A stretch of 5,866 nt of DNA from an uncultured Lachnospiraceae bacterium (GTDB lineage: Bacteria > Bacillota_A > Clostridia > Lachnospirales > Lachnospiraceae). Each line of letters begins with the position of its first letter. Position 1 is the first letter of the stretch. Position numbers and translations under genes: made by a program. The notes beneath the pieces are model-generated. The model was given only the letters and a program-made list of their open reading frames with translations, made no database searches and was not told the origin of the DNA. Positions 1 to 5,808 of this stretch are shown here, piece after piece. The stretch is from positions 1 through 5,866 of the forward strand of contig CACZQE010000257.1 of the NCBI GenBank assembly GCA_902783205.1, given 5' to 3'.

Positions 1-1044
1 CGGGTAACCGCTGTCCTCAGCCTGTGCCCGGAACGCGTCTTCCGTCATCTGCAGCATAGCCGCAGCATCTTTCAGCGAGAGCAGCCCCGCTGCGACCAGC
101 TCAAAGAAGGTCTTCCGGCGGCCCTGAGTGAATCCCTGGGACATGCCTTCAGACTGGCCCTGCGCACGCCCGTCCTCACATCCCTGCCGATAGGCATCTT
201 CTCTGATCAGTGCTCCGTTTCCGGTCATCTCGGCGCTCCTTTCTTCCACTTCACGGGAAAGCTGTACGTGGTAACGGTTCTTCAGGATTTCTTTCTTCTC
301 CGCTGCGGTCAGACGCTCCGAAAACACGATCGACAGGCGGTCGATCAGTGCATTGCCGGAGCGCTGTGCTTCCGTCCCGTCATTCAGACAGATCAGGATG
401 ACAGTCAGCAGGTCATATCCTTCAAGCCGCACATCCGGCTGTGTCCCGAAGAGCGGATGGGGCGTCATTTCGAAGGAAATGATCCGGCTCTGCATATACT
501 TTGGAGGACGGAAGCAGACCCAGATGCTGGCAGCCTTGCGGAGTTCCTCATAATGAGGCGGCTCAAATACCTCTCCCAGCTGGGAAGAAAGCATCCGGGC
601 TCCGTAGAAAATGCCCCGCGAGGGAAGCGGATAGCCCGGTGAGAACACCCCCTGTCCTTCCAGGTTGATCTGCATCTCCCGGGGAGAACTCCCTTCCGGC
701 AGATTGATTCGGAAGCGGATATCGAAGGTGACGGTCCCTTCGCCGGGCGAGATCATTTCCTGCGCAAGCCCCTCCTTACGGTCAGCGTGCCAGCGGAGAA
801 CTGCCGCCTTATCCGGCCGGAGAGGGACAGAGGAGACCTGCACATCTCCGTCGATACAGCTCTGTACCACCTCCGGAGCCAGTCCCCGGTACTCGCGGAC
901 ACAGCCGCTGAGAATCCAGGAGATGACCTGCCGATCGGCAAGGATCAACTTCTGGTACTCGTCGTAGCGTGTCTCAGCGTCCGATGCGGAGATCATCGAA
1001 GAAAGATAGGTCTGTTCCTGCAAGCCCTGATTTTCCTCCTCCAT
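1..1044 (-). CDS. Rpn family recombination-promoting nuclease / PD-(D/E)XK 'transposase' (3' end beyond window)
   Basis: An uninterrupted frame of 348 codons runs from ATG at 1044 off the left edge. Residues about 27-220 match my recollection of the Firmicutes Rpn/PDDEXK_2 type: YDEYQKLIL, ISWIL and CVREYRG near the N-terminus, then TVTFDIRF (D108), INLEGQ (E129, Q131), SSQLGEVFE, ASIWVCF and YDLLTVILICL. D108 and E129-x-Q131 are the likely PD-(D/E)XK metal-binding residues, with Q in place of K. The family comprises DNA endonucleases that promote RecA-independent recombination, and some members act in phage defence. The tail (about 280-348) has glycine every fourth residue (288-308), then a helical segment (LLSLKDAAAMLQMTEDAF) typical of the family end, so only a few residues are probably missing. 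The start is uncertain: ATG 1044 has no ribosome binding site, whereas TTG at 1023 follows GGAGGAGG by 11 nt. The gene is GC-rich compared with the plus-strand operon. Family assignment is confident; activity is inferred. Confidence 0.85.
   Translation of the reverse strand, partial: MEEENQGLQEQTYLSSMISASDAETRYDEYQKLILADRQVISWILSGCVREYRGLAPEVVQSCIDGDVQVSSVPLRPDKAAVLRWHADRKEGLAQEMISPGEGTVTFDIRFRINLPEGSSPREMQINLEGQGVFSPGYPLPSRGIFYGARMLSSQLGEVFEPPHYEELRKAASIWVCFRPPKYMQSRIISFEMTPHPLFGTQPDVRLEGYDLLTVILICLNDGTEAQRSGNALIDRLSIVFSERLTAAEKKEILKNRYHVQLSREVEERSAEMTGNGALIREDAYRQGCEDGRAQGQSEGMSQGFTQGRRKTFFELVAAGLLSLKDAAAMLQMTEDAFRAQAEDSGYP
236..242 (-). promoter_or_regulatory. Intragenic ribosome binding site within the Rpn gene
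   Basis: The minus strand reads AAAGGAG here, then 7 nt, then an in-frame ATG at 228-226 (codon 273). It is a better start signal than that of the full-length gene. It would allow separate translation of the C-terminal tail (76 residues in the window). The codons also encode an ordinary EERSAE stretch, so it may be coincidence. Confidence 0.4.
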
Positions 1045-1074
1045 TATAGTATAATAAACACTCAATGAAAAATG

Positions 1075-1112
1075 AAAAGCATGTTCCGAGTATAGACGGG
1101 ACATGCTTTTTT
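1075..1112 (-). terminator. Hairpin with T-run, probable (bidirectional) rho-independent terminator
   Basis: Arms 1075-1088 and 1097-1110 form a 14-bp stem around an 8-nt loop. On the plus strand the only non-Watson-Crick pair is T1085-G1100; on the minus strand that becomes an A-C mismatch. T-runs follow the stem on both strands: 1107-1112 on plus, and TTTTCATTTTT on minus. The minus-strand XRE gene ends about 90 nt upstream, so its termination is the likely role. The loop also contains a TATACT that could be a -10 element for the Rpn gene, so the element may be regulatory instead. Confidence 0.6.
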
Positions 1113-1118
1113 CGTCAA
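1089..1118 (-). promoter_or_regulatory. Candidate promoter of the Rpn gene
   Basis: The minus strand carries TTGACG (1118-1113), an 18-nt spacer and TATACT (1094-1089), placing transcription start near 1082 and giving a leader of about 38 nt to ATG 1044. The match to sigma-A consensus is good, but the element coincides with the hairpin at 1075-1112 and both may not be real. A second TATACT at 1053-1048 lacks a convincing -35. Confidence 0.35.
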
Positions 1119-1200
1119 TGGATGGATCGCAGAAAAGTCAGGGCGTTATATTTTTTGTCTGTTTTTGATATTGCAGAGGGATATGGCCGGTTCAGCCTCA

Positions 1201-1536
1201 TCAAGATTCGTCCGGACTGCTATCCTTCTTTATACCGTAAGCACTTCTGAGATCGCGTACAATGTTGGAAATACTTGCTGCCTGTTCTGGGGTCAGACCG
1301 GTTATGTCCAGAGAGCCTTCCCGGTTTTCAGTCAGGCCAAGAAGATAATCCGTCGAACAGTGAAACAGACGGGCAAGTTTGACCAGTGTTTCAACAGAAG
1401 GAAGGACATTATTATTCTCCCAGTTGCTGACCGTCTGCTTGGAGAGCCCGAGCCGTTTGCCCAGTTCCTCCTGGTTAAGGTTCATAGCCCGCCGCTGTTT
1501 CCTGACGATCTCTCCGAAGGTGAATTCTCCGAACAT
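1201..1536 (-). CDS. XRE / Cro-CI type helix-turn-helix transcriptional regulator
   Basis: A 111-residue protein with a clear N-terminal HTH_3 domain, about residues 5-68. Helix 2 is NQEELGKRLG (21-30) and recognition helix 3 is KQTVSNWENNN (33-43), followed by the typical LPSVETLVKLARLFHCSTDYLLGL. A short C-terminal segment (LTPEQAASISNIVRDLRSAYG) is probably helical and may dimerise. Such proteins bind short operators, usually as repressors. I chose ATG 1536 because GGAG sits 9 nt upstream. ATG 1551 is in frame but has no ribosome binding site, and the frame open further upstream to 1668 encodes a poor, cysteine- and tyrosine-rich sequence. The gene diverges from the zinc-ribbon operon across about 300 bp, so control of that operon, or of its own gene, is plausible but inferred. 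A terminator-like hairpin follows it. Confidence 0.9.
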   Translation of the reverse strand: MFGEFTFGEIVRKQRRAMNLNQEELGKRLGLSKQTVSNWENNNVLPSVETLVKLARLFHCSTDYLLGLTENREGSLDITGLTPEQAASISNIVRDLRSAYGIKKDSSPDES

Positions 1537-1570
1537 ATCATAATTCTCCATAGGAATCACATAGCAGTAG

Positions 1571-1585
1571 TACAAAAATATTGTA
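1571..1585. promoter_or_regulatory. Candidate operator: inverted repeat TACAA-N5-TTGTA
   Basis: A perfect 5-bp inverted repeat with a 5-nt spacer lies 35 bp upstream of the chosen XRE start. It overlaps a weak minus-strand promoter (TTTACA at 1587-1582, 17 nt, CTATGT at 1564-1559). Its size and place suit autoregulation by an XRE dimer. The region is AT-rich, so chance is possible. A 10-bp palindrome TACATATGTA at 1611-1620 is a second candidate. Confidence 0.25.
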
Positions 1586-1684
1586 AAACAGGAGTGCGGA
1601 CGATTCATAATACATATGTACAATGAAAATGGAATTTGGGACATTGTCGATGAAAATGGAGAGAGCAATAATCATAATAGTCAA

Positions 1685-1713
1685 TTGAAATCAGATAAAA
1701 GTATTGCTATAAT
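1685..1713 (+). promoter_or_regulatory. Sigma-A type promoter for the zinc-ribbon operon
   Basis: TTGAAA (1685-1690), a 17-nt spacer and a perfect TATAAT (1708-1713) form a near-consensus housekeeping promoter. Transcription would start near 1720, leaving a leader of about 130 nt before the first zinc-ribbon gene. No riboswitch or strong hairpin was recognised in the leader. The rest of 1537-1850 holds the candidate operators, a weaker promoter and no convincing gene. Confidence 0.65.
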
Positions 1714-1779
1714 AGTTATCGATATTATATAAGTGGGCAGAATACAGGAAAATTTGCCAACTCGATTGCTGAAGAATAA

Positions 1780-1809
1780 TTGGGTGACACAGGCGGTATA
1801 CAGTATAAA
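1780..1809 (+). promoter_or_regulatory. Weaker second promoter candidate upstream of the first zinc-ribbon gene
   Basis: TTGGGT (1780-1785), an 18-nt spacer and TATAAA (1804-1809) could give a short-leader transcript starting near 1816. The -35 match is poorer than that of the promoter at 1685-1713, so this may be unused. Confidence 0.25.
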
Positions 1810-1850
1810 AAACTAATAAACAACACATAGAAGGTTTTGGAGTATCGAGC

Positions 1851-2846
1851 ATGTATTGCAGCCATTGCGGAAAGCAAATACCGGAGAATGGGTCTTTTTG
1901 TCCCCAATGTGGGAGACCGGTTATGAGAACAGAACAAGATCCTGGAAAGAGGAAAAAGAACCGTATAATCGGGATCGTTGCAGCCGCTGTTCTTACAGTT
2001 GCAGTAATCGTACTTGCCGCAGTCATAATTCTAAAGATAAGAAATTCGGGGACGTATGTTCTTGTAAAGTATCAGGAGAAAGACGATGAAGAGGCATATT
2101 ACGAGATGGAGTACGATTCTGCCGGTCATAAAGCAGTCTGGCAGAGTGGATCAAATGGATCATATATTAAAGAACCGGGGCGGTTTTTATGGAGCGCGAA
2201 GCATTTTGACCCGGCAGAAACTGTAAATGGCGTAACACCGGTCGTTTTATACAATATGGATGATCCTTACCGCTCTCTGTTAAGTTATCCGATGAACGAG
2301 TTCCTTTGGGAGAATGATATAGAGGAAATTGAATTGGTTTTTGGTCGGGGGGATCGACTGGTTTACTCTCTGACGTATAAAGACAATAAGGTGAGCGGTA
2401 TTTATTACGAGCGAAATGGTTCGTTTGGAGGAGATATCGGTTATTCCTATAATAGGGACGGCAAGCTGGTAGAAGTAAACGGGAAGGACGGGCAGAACTA
2501 TGTCAGCTATTCCCTGGATTATGACAGCAAGGGACGCCTGAGCCAGCTGTCTCATATTTCTCTTTGGGGGGAGCCAGAGCGGGAAACATATTCCTATAAC
2601 AGCCAGGGTGATCTGGAAACAATCATTTCATACGATTGGAACGGTGATGTATTGAGTAAAATGCAGATCAGCTATGACAGGGAGAGAATTGACAAAATAT
2701 TTGTCGAAGGGGGAGGTGCGGATTATGAATATGTTTTTGATTATTCAGACGCGCCGAAAAAGATCCGTTGGAGGGAACGGACGCAAGGCGAATATGGAAT
2801 GACGGATATTTCGGAGATGGATTTTTATTACAAAAAAGAAAAGTGA
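1851..2846 (+). CDS. Zinc-ribbon single-pass membrane protein with YD-like repeat ectodomain (first of three)
   Basis: 331 residues. The N-terminal zinc ribbon has C3, C6, C17 and C20 (CSHCG...FCPQCG). A basic stretch (GKRKKNR, 32-38) precedes one transmembrane helix at about 39-61; by the positive-inside rule the ribbon is cytoplasmic and the remaining roughly 270 residues are outside. The ectodomain contains recurring tyrosine/aspartate motifs: EYDSAGHKAV (from 87), YSYNRDGKL (from 198), YSLDYDSKGRL (from 220) and YSYNSQGDL (from 247). These resemble degenerate YD repeats of Rhs and wall-associated proteins, which form beta-rich structures. The start is supported by GGAG at 1839-1842, 8 nt upstream. 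It is the first gene behind the promoter at 1685-1713, and the next gene starts 60 nt after its stop. Zinc-ribbon membrane proteins such as TcaA and YvbJ share the N-terminal plan, but I cannot assign this protein to either. Function is unknown; an envelope-facing sensor or binding role is inferred. Confidence 0.85.
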   Translation: MYCSHCGKQIPENGSFCPQCGRPVMRTEQDPGKRKKNRIIGIVAAAVLTVAVIVLAAVIILKIRNSGTYVLVKYQEKDDEEAYYEMEYDSAGHKAVWQSGSNGSYIKEPGRFLWSAKHFDPAETVNGVTPVVLYNMDDPYRSLLSYPMNEFLWENDIEEIELVFGRGDRLVYSLTYKDNKVSGIYYERNGSFGGDIGYSYNRDGKLVEVNGKDGQNYVSYSLDYDSKGRLSQLSHISLWGEPERETYSYNSQGDLETIISYDWNGDVLSKMQISYDRERIDKIFVEGGGADYEYVFDYSDAPKKIRWRERTQGEYGMTDISEMDFYYKKEK

Positions 2847-2893
2847 CAGATCTGGCAGGCTGCATTTTTTATGAGGACAGCGTTGACGAACAC

Positions 2894-2899
2894 AAGGAG
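2894..2899 (+). promoter_or_regulatory. Ribosome binding site deciding the start of the second zinc-ribbon gene
   Basis: AAGGAG lies 7 nt before ATG 2907. An in-frame ATG at 2871 would add 12 residues ahead of the zinc ribbon and has no such site. With ATG 2907 the protein starts MFC, matching the MYC and MFC starts of its two neighbours. Confidence 0.8.
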
Positions 2900-2906
2900 A
2901 GGGAAG

Positions 2907-4025
2907 ATGTTTTGTACAAACTGTGGGAAGCAGATCGATGACCGGGCTGGGTTTTGTCAGTACTGTGGGAAGCAGATTAAAACTGCCGTTAGTCCGCCAA
3001 TCCAGCCGCCGAAAAAATATCCGCCTGTAATCACTCCGGTACCACCGTCGAAGAAGCCGCTCAGAGGTGCTCTGATCGCAGGTATCTTCGTTGCCGTGGT
3101 TCTTTTGATGTGTCTGGGCGGATTCTTTGGTGTACGCTATTATCTGTCTCATCGGAAAGAGCAGATACGGGCGCTGAAATCGATGAATGTAACATCTGAC
3201 ATCGAGGAAGTCAGTTCAATGTCCTCTCAAATGACTTATGATGCAGAATCAAAGTCTATAGAAACAGATGCAGATGGTTCAATTTGGCTTATCGGCATTT
3301 GGACGCCGGAAGACTGCTATACAGGAAAAAGCGGGGGCTGCAATGCAGTGTTTTTATTGAATTATTATTGTTCTGATATATTTGATGAAATTACGCTTCA
3401 GACAACTCCTCTGGCAACATTTGATCTGTTTTATTACTGGGCGAATAATCCGCTGGTCCGGGATGGCTGGGTGGAAAAAATCACTTCTTCAGATTCAAAT
3501 ACTTCTGCTTCCTTCTTTGCAGAAGACGGGAAGCTTCTTCGCATGGGGGAAACAGAAGAAGGTATGGAGACAACTGGATTCGTTCAGTATAGCTATAACC
3601 GTGAGGATCAGCTTGTTGCAATATCATTAATGACAGGTGAATGGAATGTGAACTGCGAGTACGAATATGATAATCAGGGACGCATTTATCACACTGTGTT
3701 TACAGCAGAAAATAGATATGACTACAGCAGCTTTTGGTCCTATAACGAGCAAAGTCAGGTAGAAGAGATTGTCTATTATAATGGCAGGGAGGCATATCCG
3801 TCAAATGAGATATATTCGATCCGTTACTCTTATGATGGCCGGAGGATTGCCGCTGCCAGTATCGAAAGCCCATGGATCGAGGACCAGTTCAATTTTCAAT
3901 TAGATTATGGGGAGAACAATGAAAGTATCGATCTGAATTATAAGATTACGGAGAAAGGAGACTCTTACGGGCAACTACTCCGAAACACTTATACCGATTG
4001 GGAACGGCCCATGAAGCACAGATGA
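2907..4025 (+). CDS. Zinc-ribbon single-pass membrane protein with YD-like repeat ectodomain (second of three)
   Basis: 372 residues. The zinc ribbon has C3, C6, C17 and C20, with both halves reading CxxCGKQI. A proline-rich linker follows (about 29-51: SPPIQPPKKYPP...PVPPSKKP), then one transmembrane helix at about 54-76 followed by RYYLSHRK. The ectodomain begins with an acidic, serine-rich segment and a middle region with three cysteines (CYTGKSGGC and YYC, about 142-165). Its C-terminal half has YD-like motifs: YSYNREDQL (from 228), YEYDNQGRI (from 252), SYNEQSQVEEI (from 278) and YSYDGRRI (from 307). The layout parallels the gene before it, so the two are probably diverged paralogues. 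It is co-directional with both neighbours; the third gene starts 27 nt after its stop, which supports one transcript. The ectodomain is expected outside the membrane. Molecular function is unknown; the zinc ribbon may bind a cytoplasmic protein partner or nucleic acid. Confidence 0.85.
   Translation: MFCTNCGKQIDDRAGFCQYCGKQIKTAVSPPIQPPKKYPPVITPVPPSKKPLRGALIAGIFVAVVLLMCLGGFFGVRYYLSHRKEQIRALKSMNVTSDIEEVSSMSSQMTYDAESKSIETDADGSIWLIGIWTPEDCYTGKSGGCNAVFLLNYYCSDIFDEITLQTTPLATFDLFYYWANNPLVRDGWVEKITSSDSNTSASFFAEDGKLLRMGETEEGMETTGFVQYSYNREDQLVAISLMTGEWNVNCEYEYDNQGRIYHTVFTAENRYDYSSFWSYNEQSQVEEIVYYNGREAYPSNEIYSIRYSYDGRRIAAASIESPWIEDQFNFQLDYGENNESIDLNYKITEKGDSYGQLLRNTYTDWERPMKHR
2920..2977 (+). repeat. 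16-bp direct repeat encoding the two zinc-ribbon half-sites
   Basis: ACTGTGGGAAGCAGAT occurs at 2920-2935 and again at 2962-2977, exactly 42 bp (14 codons) apart. GTTTTGT also precedes each copy. The two CxxCGKQI knuckles of this protein are therefore a near-identical internal duplication at DNA level, unlike the diverged halves in the genes on either side. Confidence 0.8.
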
Positions 4026-4052
4026 CAGCTGCAGTTTAGGAAGGAGACGTTT

Positions 4053-5606
4053 ATGTTTTGTGAACAATGCGGAGAACAACTGGAAGATGGAGCCCGCTTC
4101 TGCCCGAAATGCGGTGCACCTGTTTCTCAGGTATTAATTACGCCGACACCGGTCAAAAAAACGTTGCCGATCAGGAAAGCAAAGCCATTCATTACTGCGG
4201 CAGCCATCATTGTGGTACTGTGTATTATTGGAGCGGCAGCAATCGCATTGCTTCGAAAGCCTATGTTCGAAAGAGCTCTCCTGGCTGGAGATTACAAGAA
4301 AGTGATTTCCCTGTACGATAAGGCAAGAGGCAATGCCGCAAAAGAAAATGAATACCGAAAGATTATGGAGGACACGCTGGAAAACAGCCTGCAGAAGTAT
4401 GCGTCAGGGGAGATGGACAGGGAGAAAATACAGACTCTGATGGATACTCTGGAGCATGTGAGCGATGTGGAACGCGATCTTCTGCGGCGAAAGCTAGACC
4501 GTGCGTCAGAAACCCTCATTGTGCTCGACAGTTCAAAAGATAGTTTTCAAGCTGCGGAAAAGGCAATGGAAGAAAAGGCCTATCCGAAAGCAATTGAGGC
4601 ATATGGGGGAGTCATGCAGGAGGATACTGCAAACTATAAAGCCGCTCAGGAAAAAACGAAGACCGCAAAAGAAGCATATGAAGCGGAAGTAACAGAACAG
4701 GTCAATGCGCTCAGCGAATCCGGGGACTATGAAAAGGCATATGACGTAGTGGAAGAATCGTATGACGTCCTCTGGGACGACGCTTTTTCTGCGGAATTGT
4801 TCAATATTATTTACGGCTCTCAGAAGGACTACTGTATTGCAAAAGCAAACGAAGAAATTACAAAGGAACACTACCTGGAAGCCGTACAGATTCTGGATCA
4901 GCTGTCGGATCATGCAGATATTACAGAGGATGAGAGTGTTATAAGCGTATTGGACCAGGCTGTTTCCAAATATACGGAAGCCCAGCTTGCCCAAGCCCAG
5001 GCGGCATTTGCTTCAGAGGGGTATGAATCTGCAATCCGTACGATTAACCCTGCGAAAAATCAGCTGGAAGCACTGGAATATGATACCGATATCATTTCCG
5101 GGTGCAGACGGATGGTTCAGGAAAGGATAGATGATTACTACACGTATCAGCCGGTTGATCTGACAACGCTGGAACCATATCTGGAAGATGAAAGGGGGGG
5201 ATTAAAACTATTTGAGGCAGAGAGGGATACTTTAGGAAATATTTATGACACAGGCTTGTATTCTTCTGGTTTTGAAAGAAGCAGTTCTTCCAAAAAAGGA
5301 GATGTAAGAAGTTCAATTTATGCCATAAATGGAAAGTACAATTTACTAACGGCCAAAGGTTTTGTAGGAGAAAAAAACAATCAGATTTATTCTGGTTGGT
5401 GGGCGAACGTTCGAATATATGGAGATAACATACTTCTTTTTGAGAAGACGCAAATCACTTCAGAGCAGAAGCCTTATGATATTAGCGTGGATATTACAGG
5501 TGTAAATGACTTGAAGATAGAAATCGAGTGTTATAGTGATTCCTATTTGATGGGTGAATACTATGGTTATTTAGGAAATGTCGAATTGAAGAAGACAGTT
5601 CCATAA
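4053..5606 (+). CDS. Zinc-ribbon single-pass membrane protein with helical-repeat and NPCBM-like ectodomain (third of three)
   Basis: 517 residues. The zinc ribbon (C3, C6, C17, C20) is followed by a linker rich in P, K and R and a transmembrane helix at about 46-67. Residues 70 to about 365 are charged, alanine-rich and mostly helical, TPR-like, with motifs GDYKKVISL (Y81), AYPKAIEAY (Y177), GDYEKAYDVV (Y226), HYLEAVQIL (Y274) and GYESAIRTI (Y324), spaced about 48-50 residues apart or a multiple. Residues about 395-515 look beta-rich and resemble the NPCBM/NEW2 putative carbohydrate-binding module: INGKYNLLTAKGFVG, VRIYGDNILLFEK, YDISVDITGVNDLKIEI and YLGNVELKK. The start is backed by AAGGAG at 4041-4046, 6 nt upstream. 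The C-terminal part is more AT-rich than the rest. It is the last gene of the likely operon, and no clear terminator follows. A role in binding envelope glycan or surface polymer is inferred; the TcaA-like plan (zinc ribbon, membrane helix, ectodomain) is only a loose analogy. Confidence 0.87.
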   Translation: MFCEQCGEQLEDGARFCPKCGAPVSQVLITPTPVKKTLPIRKAKPFITAAAIIVVLCIIGAAAIALLRKPMFERALLAGDYKKVISLYDKARGNAAKENEYRKIMEDTLENSLQKYASGEMDREKIQTLMDTLEHVSDVERDLLRRKLDRASETLIVLDSSKDSFQAAEKAMEEKAYPKAIEAYGGVMQEDTANYKAAQEKTKTAKEAYEAEVTEQVNALSESGDYEKAYDVVEESYDVLWDDAFSAELFNIIYGSQKDYCIAKANEEITKEHYLEAVQILDQLSDHADITEDESVISVLDQAVSKYTEAQLAQAQAAFASEGYESAIRTINPAKNQLEALEYDTDIISGCRRMVQERIDDYYTYQPVDLTTLEPYLEDERGGLKLFEAERDTLGNIYDTGLYSSGFERSSSSKKGDVRSSIYAINGKYNLLTAKGFVGEKNNQIYSGWWANVRIYGDNILLFEKTQITSEQKPYDISVDITGVNDLKIEIECYSDSYLMGEYYGYLGNVELKKTVP

Positions 5607-5808
5607 TTTTTTTGAAACGTTTATGAATTCAGCGTTCAGCTGCAAGATTAATTCTGTGGATTGCTACTATAAAGGAAAGCACCGATGGAATACAAAACTA
5701 GAACAACATGCTTGCGATTCGGTCCATAGAGGCTGAGGATGCAGTGGGTTCAAGCAGGAGAGAGTCTAATTGAAATAATATTGAATATACCAAGGGAGGA
5801 ATTGAAGT
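5607..5808. other. Non-coding tail after the zinc-ribbon operon
   Basis: No gene of convincing length and no clear terminator was found. A T-run (5607-5613) follows the stop codon but lacks a stem before it. A weak CAGC-N5-GCTG hairpin lies at 5630-5642. Two tiny frames, 5685-5729 (14 codons, AAAGGA upstream) and 5708-5773 (21 codons, no ribosome binding site), are not supported as genes. Confidence 0.4.

Noticed and set aside
210..1068. Several plus-strand open frames of 60-124 codons over the left kilobase
   Set aside because: They are antisense to the Rpn gene, lack ribosome binding sites and encode no recognisable domain; the minus-strand frame matches a known family throughout.
1065..1626. 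Plus-strand frames of 61 and 153 codons around the XRE gene
   Set aside because: They cross the terminator-like hairpin or lie antisense to a clear helix-turn-helix gene.
1537..1668. N-terminal extension of the XRE protein to an ATG at 1668
   Set aside because: The extra 44 residues are unlike any XRE protein, there is no ribosome binding site, and the extension covers the probable promoter and operator.
2871..2906. Upstream ATG at 2871 for the second zinc-ribbon gene
   Set aside because: It has no ribosome binding site and would put 12 basic residues before the zinc ribbon; ATG 2907 has AAGGAG at 7 nt and matches the neighbours' MxC starts.
1851..4025. Rhs/polymorphic toxin or wall-associated protein interpretation
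   Set aside because: The YD-like repeats are few and degenerate, and there is no Rhs core motif, cleavage site or toxin domain; only a loose resemblance is claimed.
4533..4994. Minus-strand frame of 153 codons within the third zinc-ribbon gene
   Set aside because: It is a phenylalanine- and cysteine-rich shadow of the Glu/Lys-rich coding strand, with no start signal or domain.
5748..5758. GGGTTCAAGCA resembling a tRNA T-arm
   Set aside because: No acceptor, D or anticodon stem can be formed around it.
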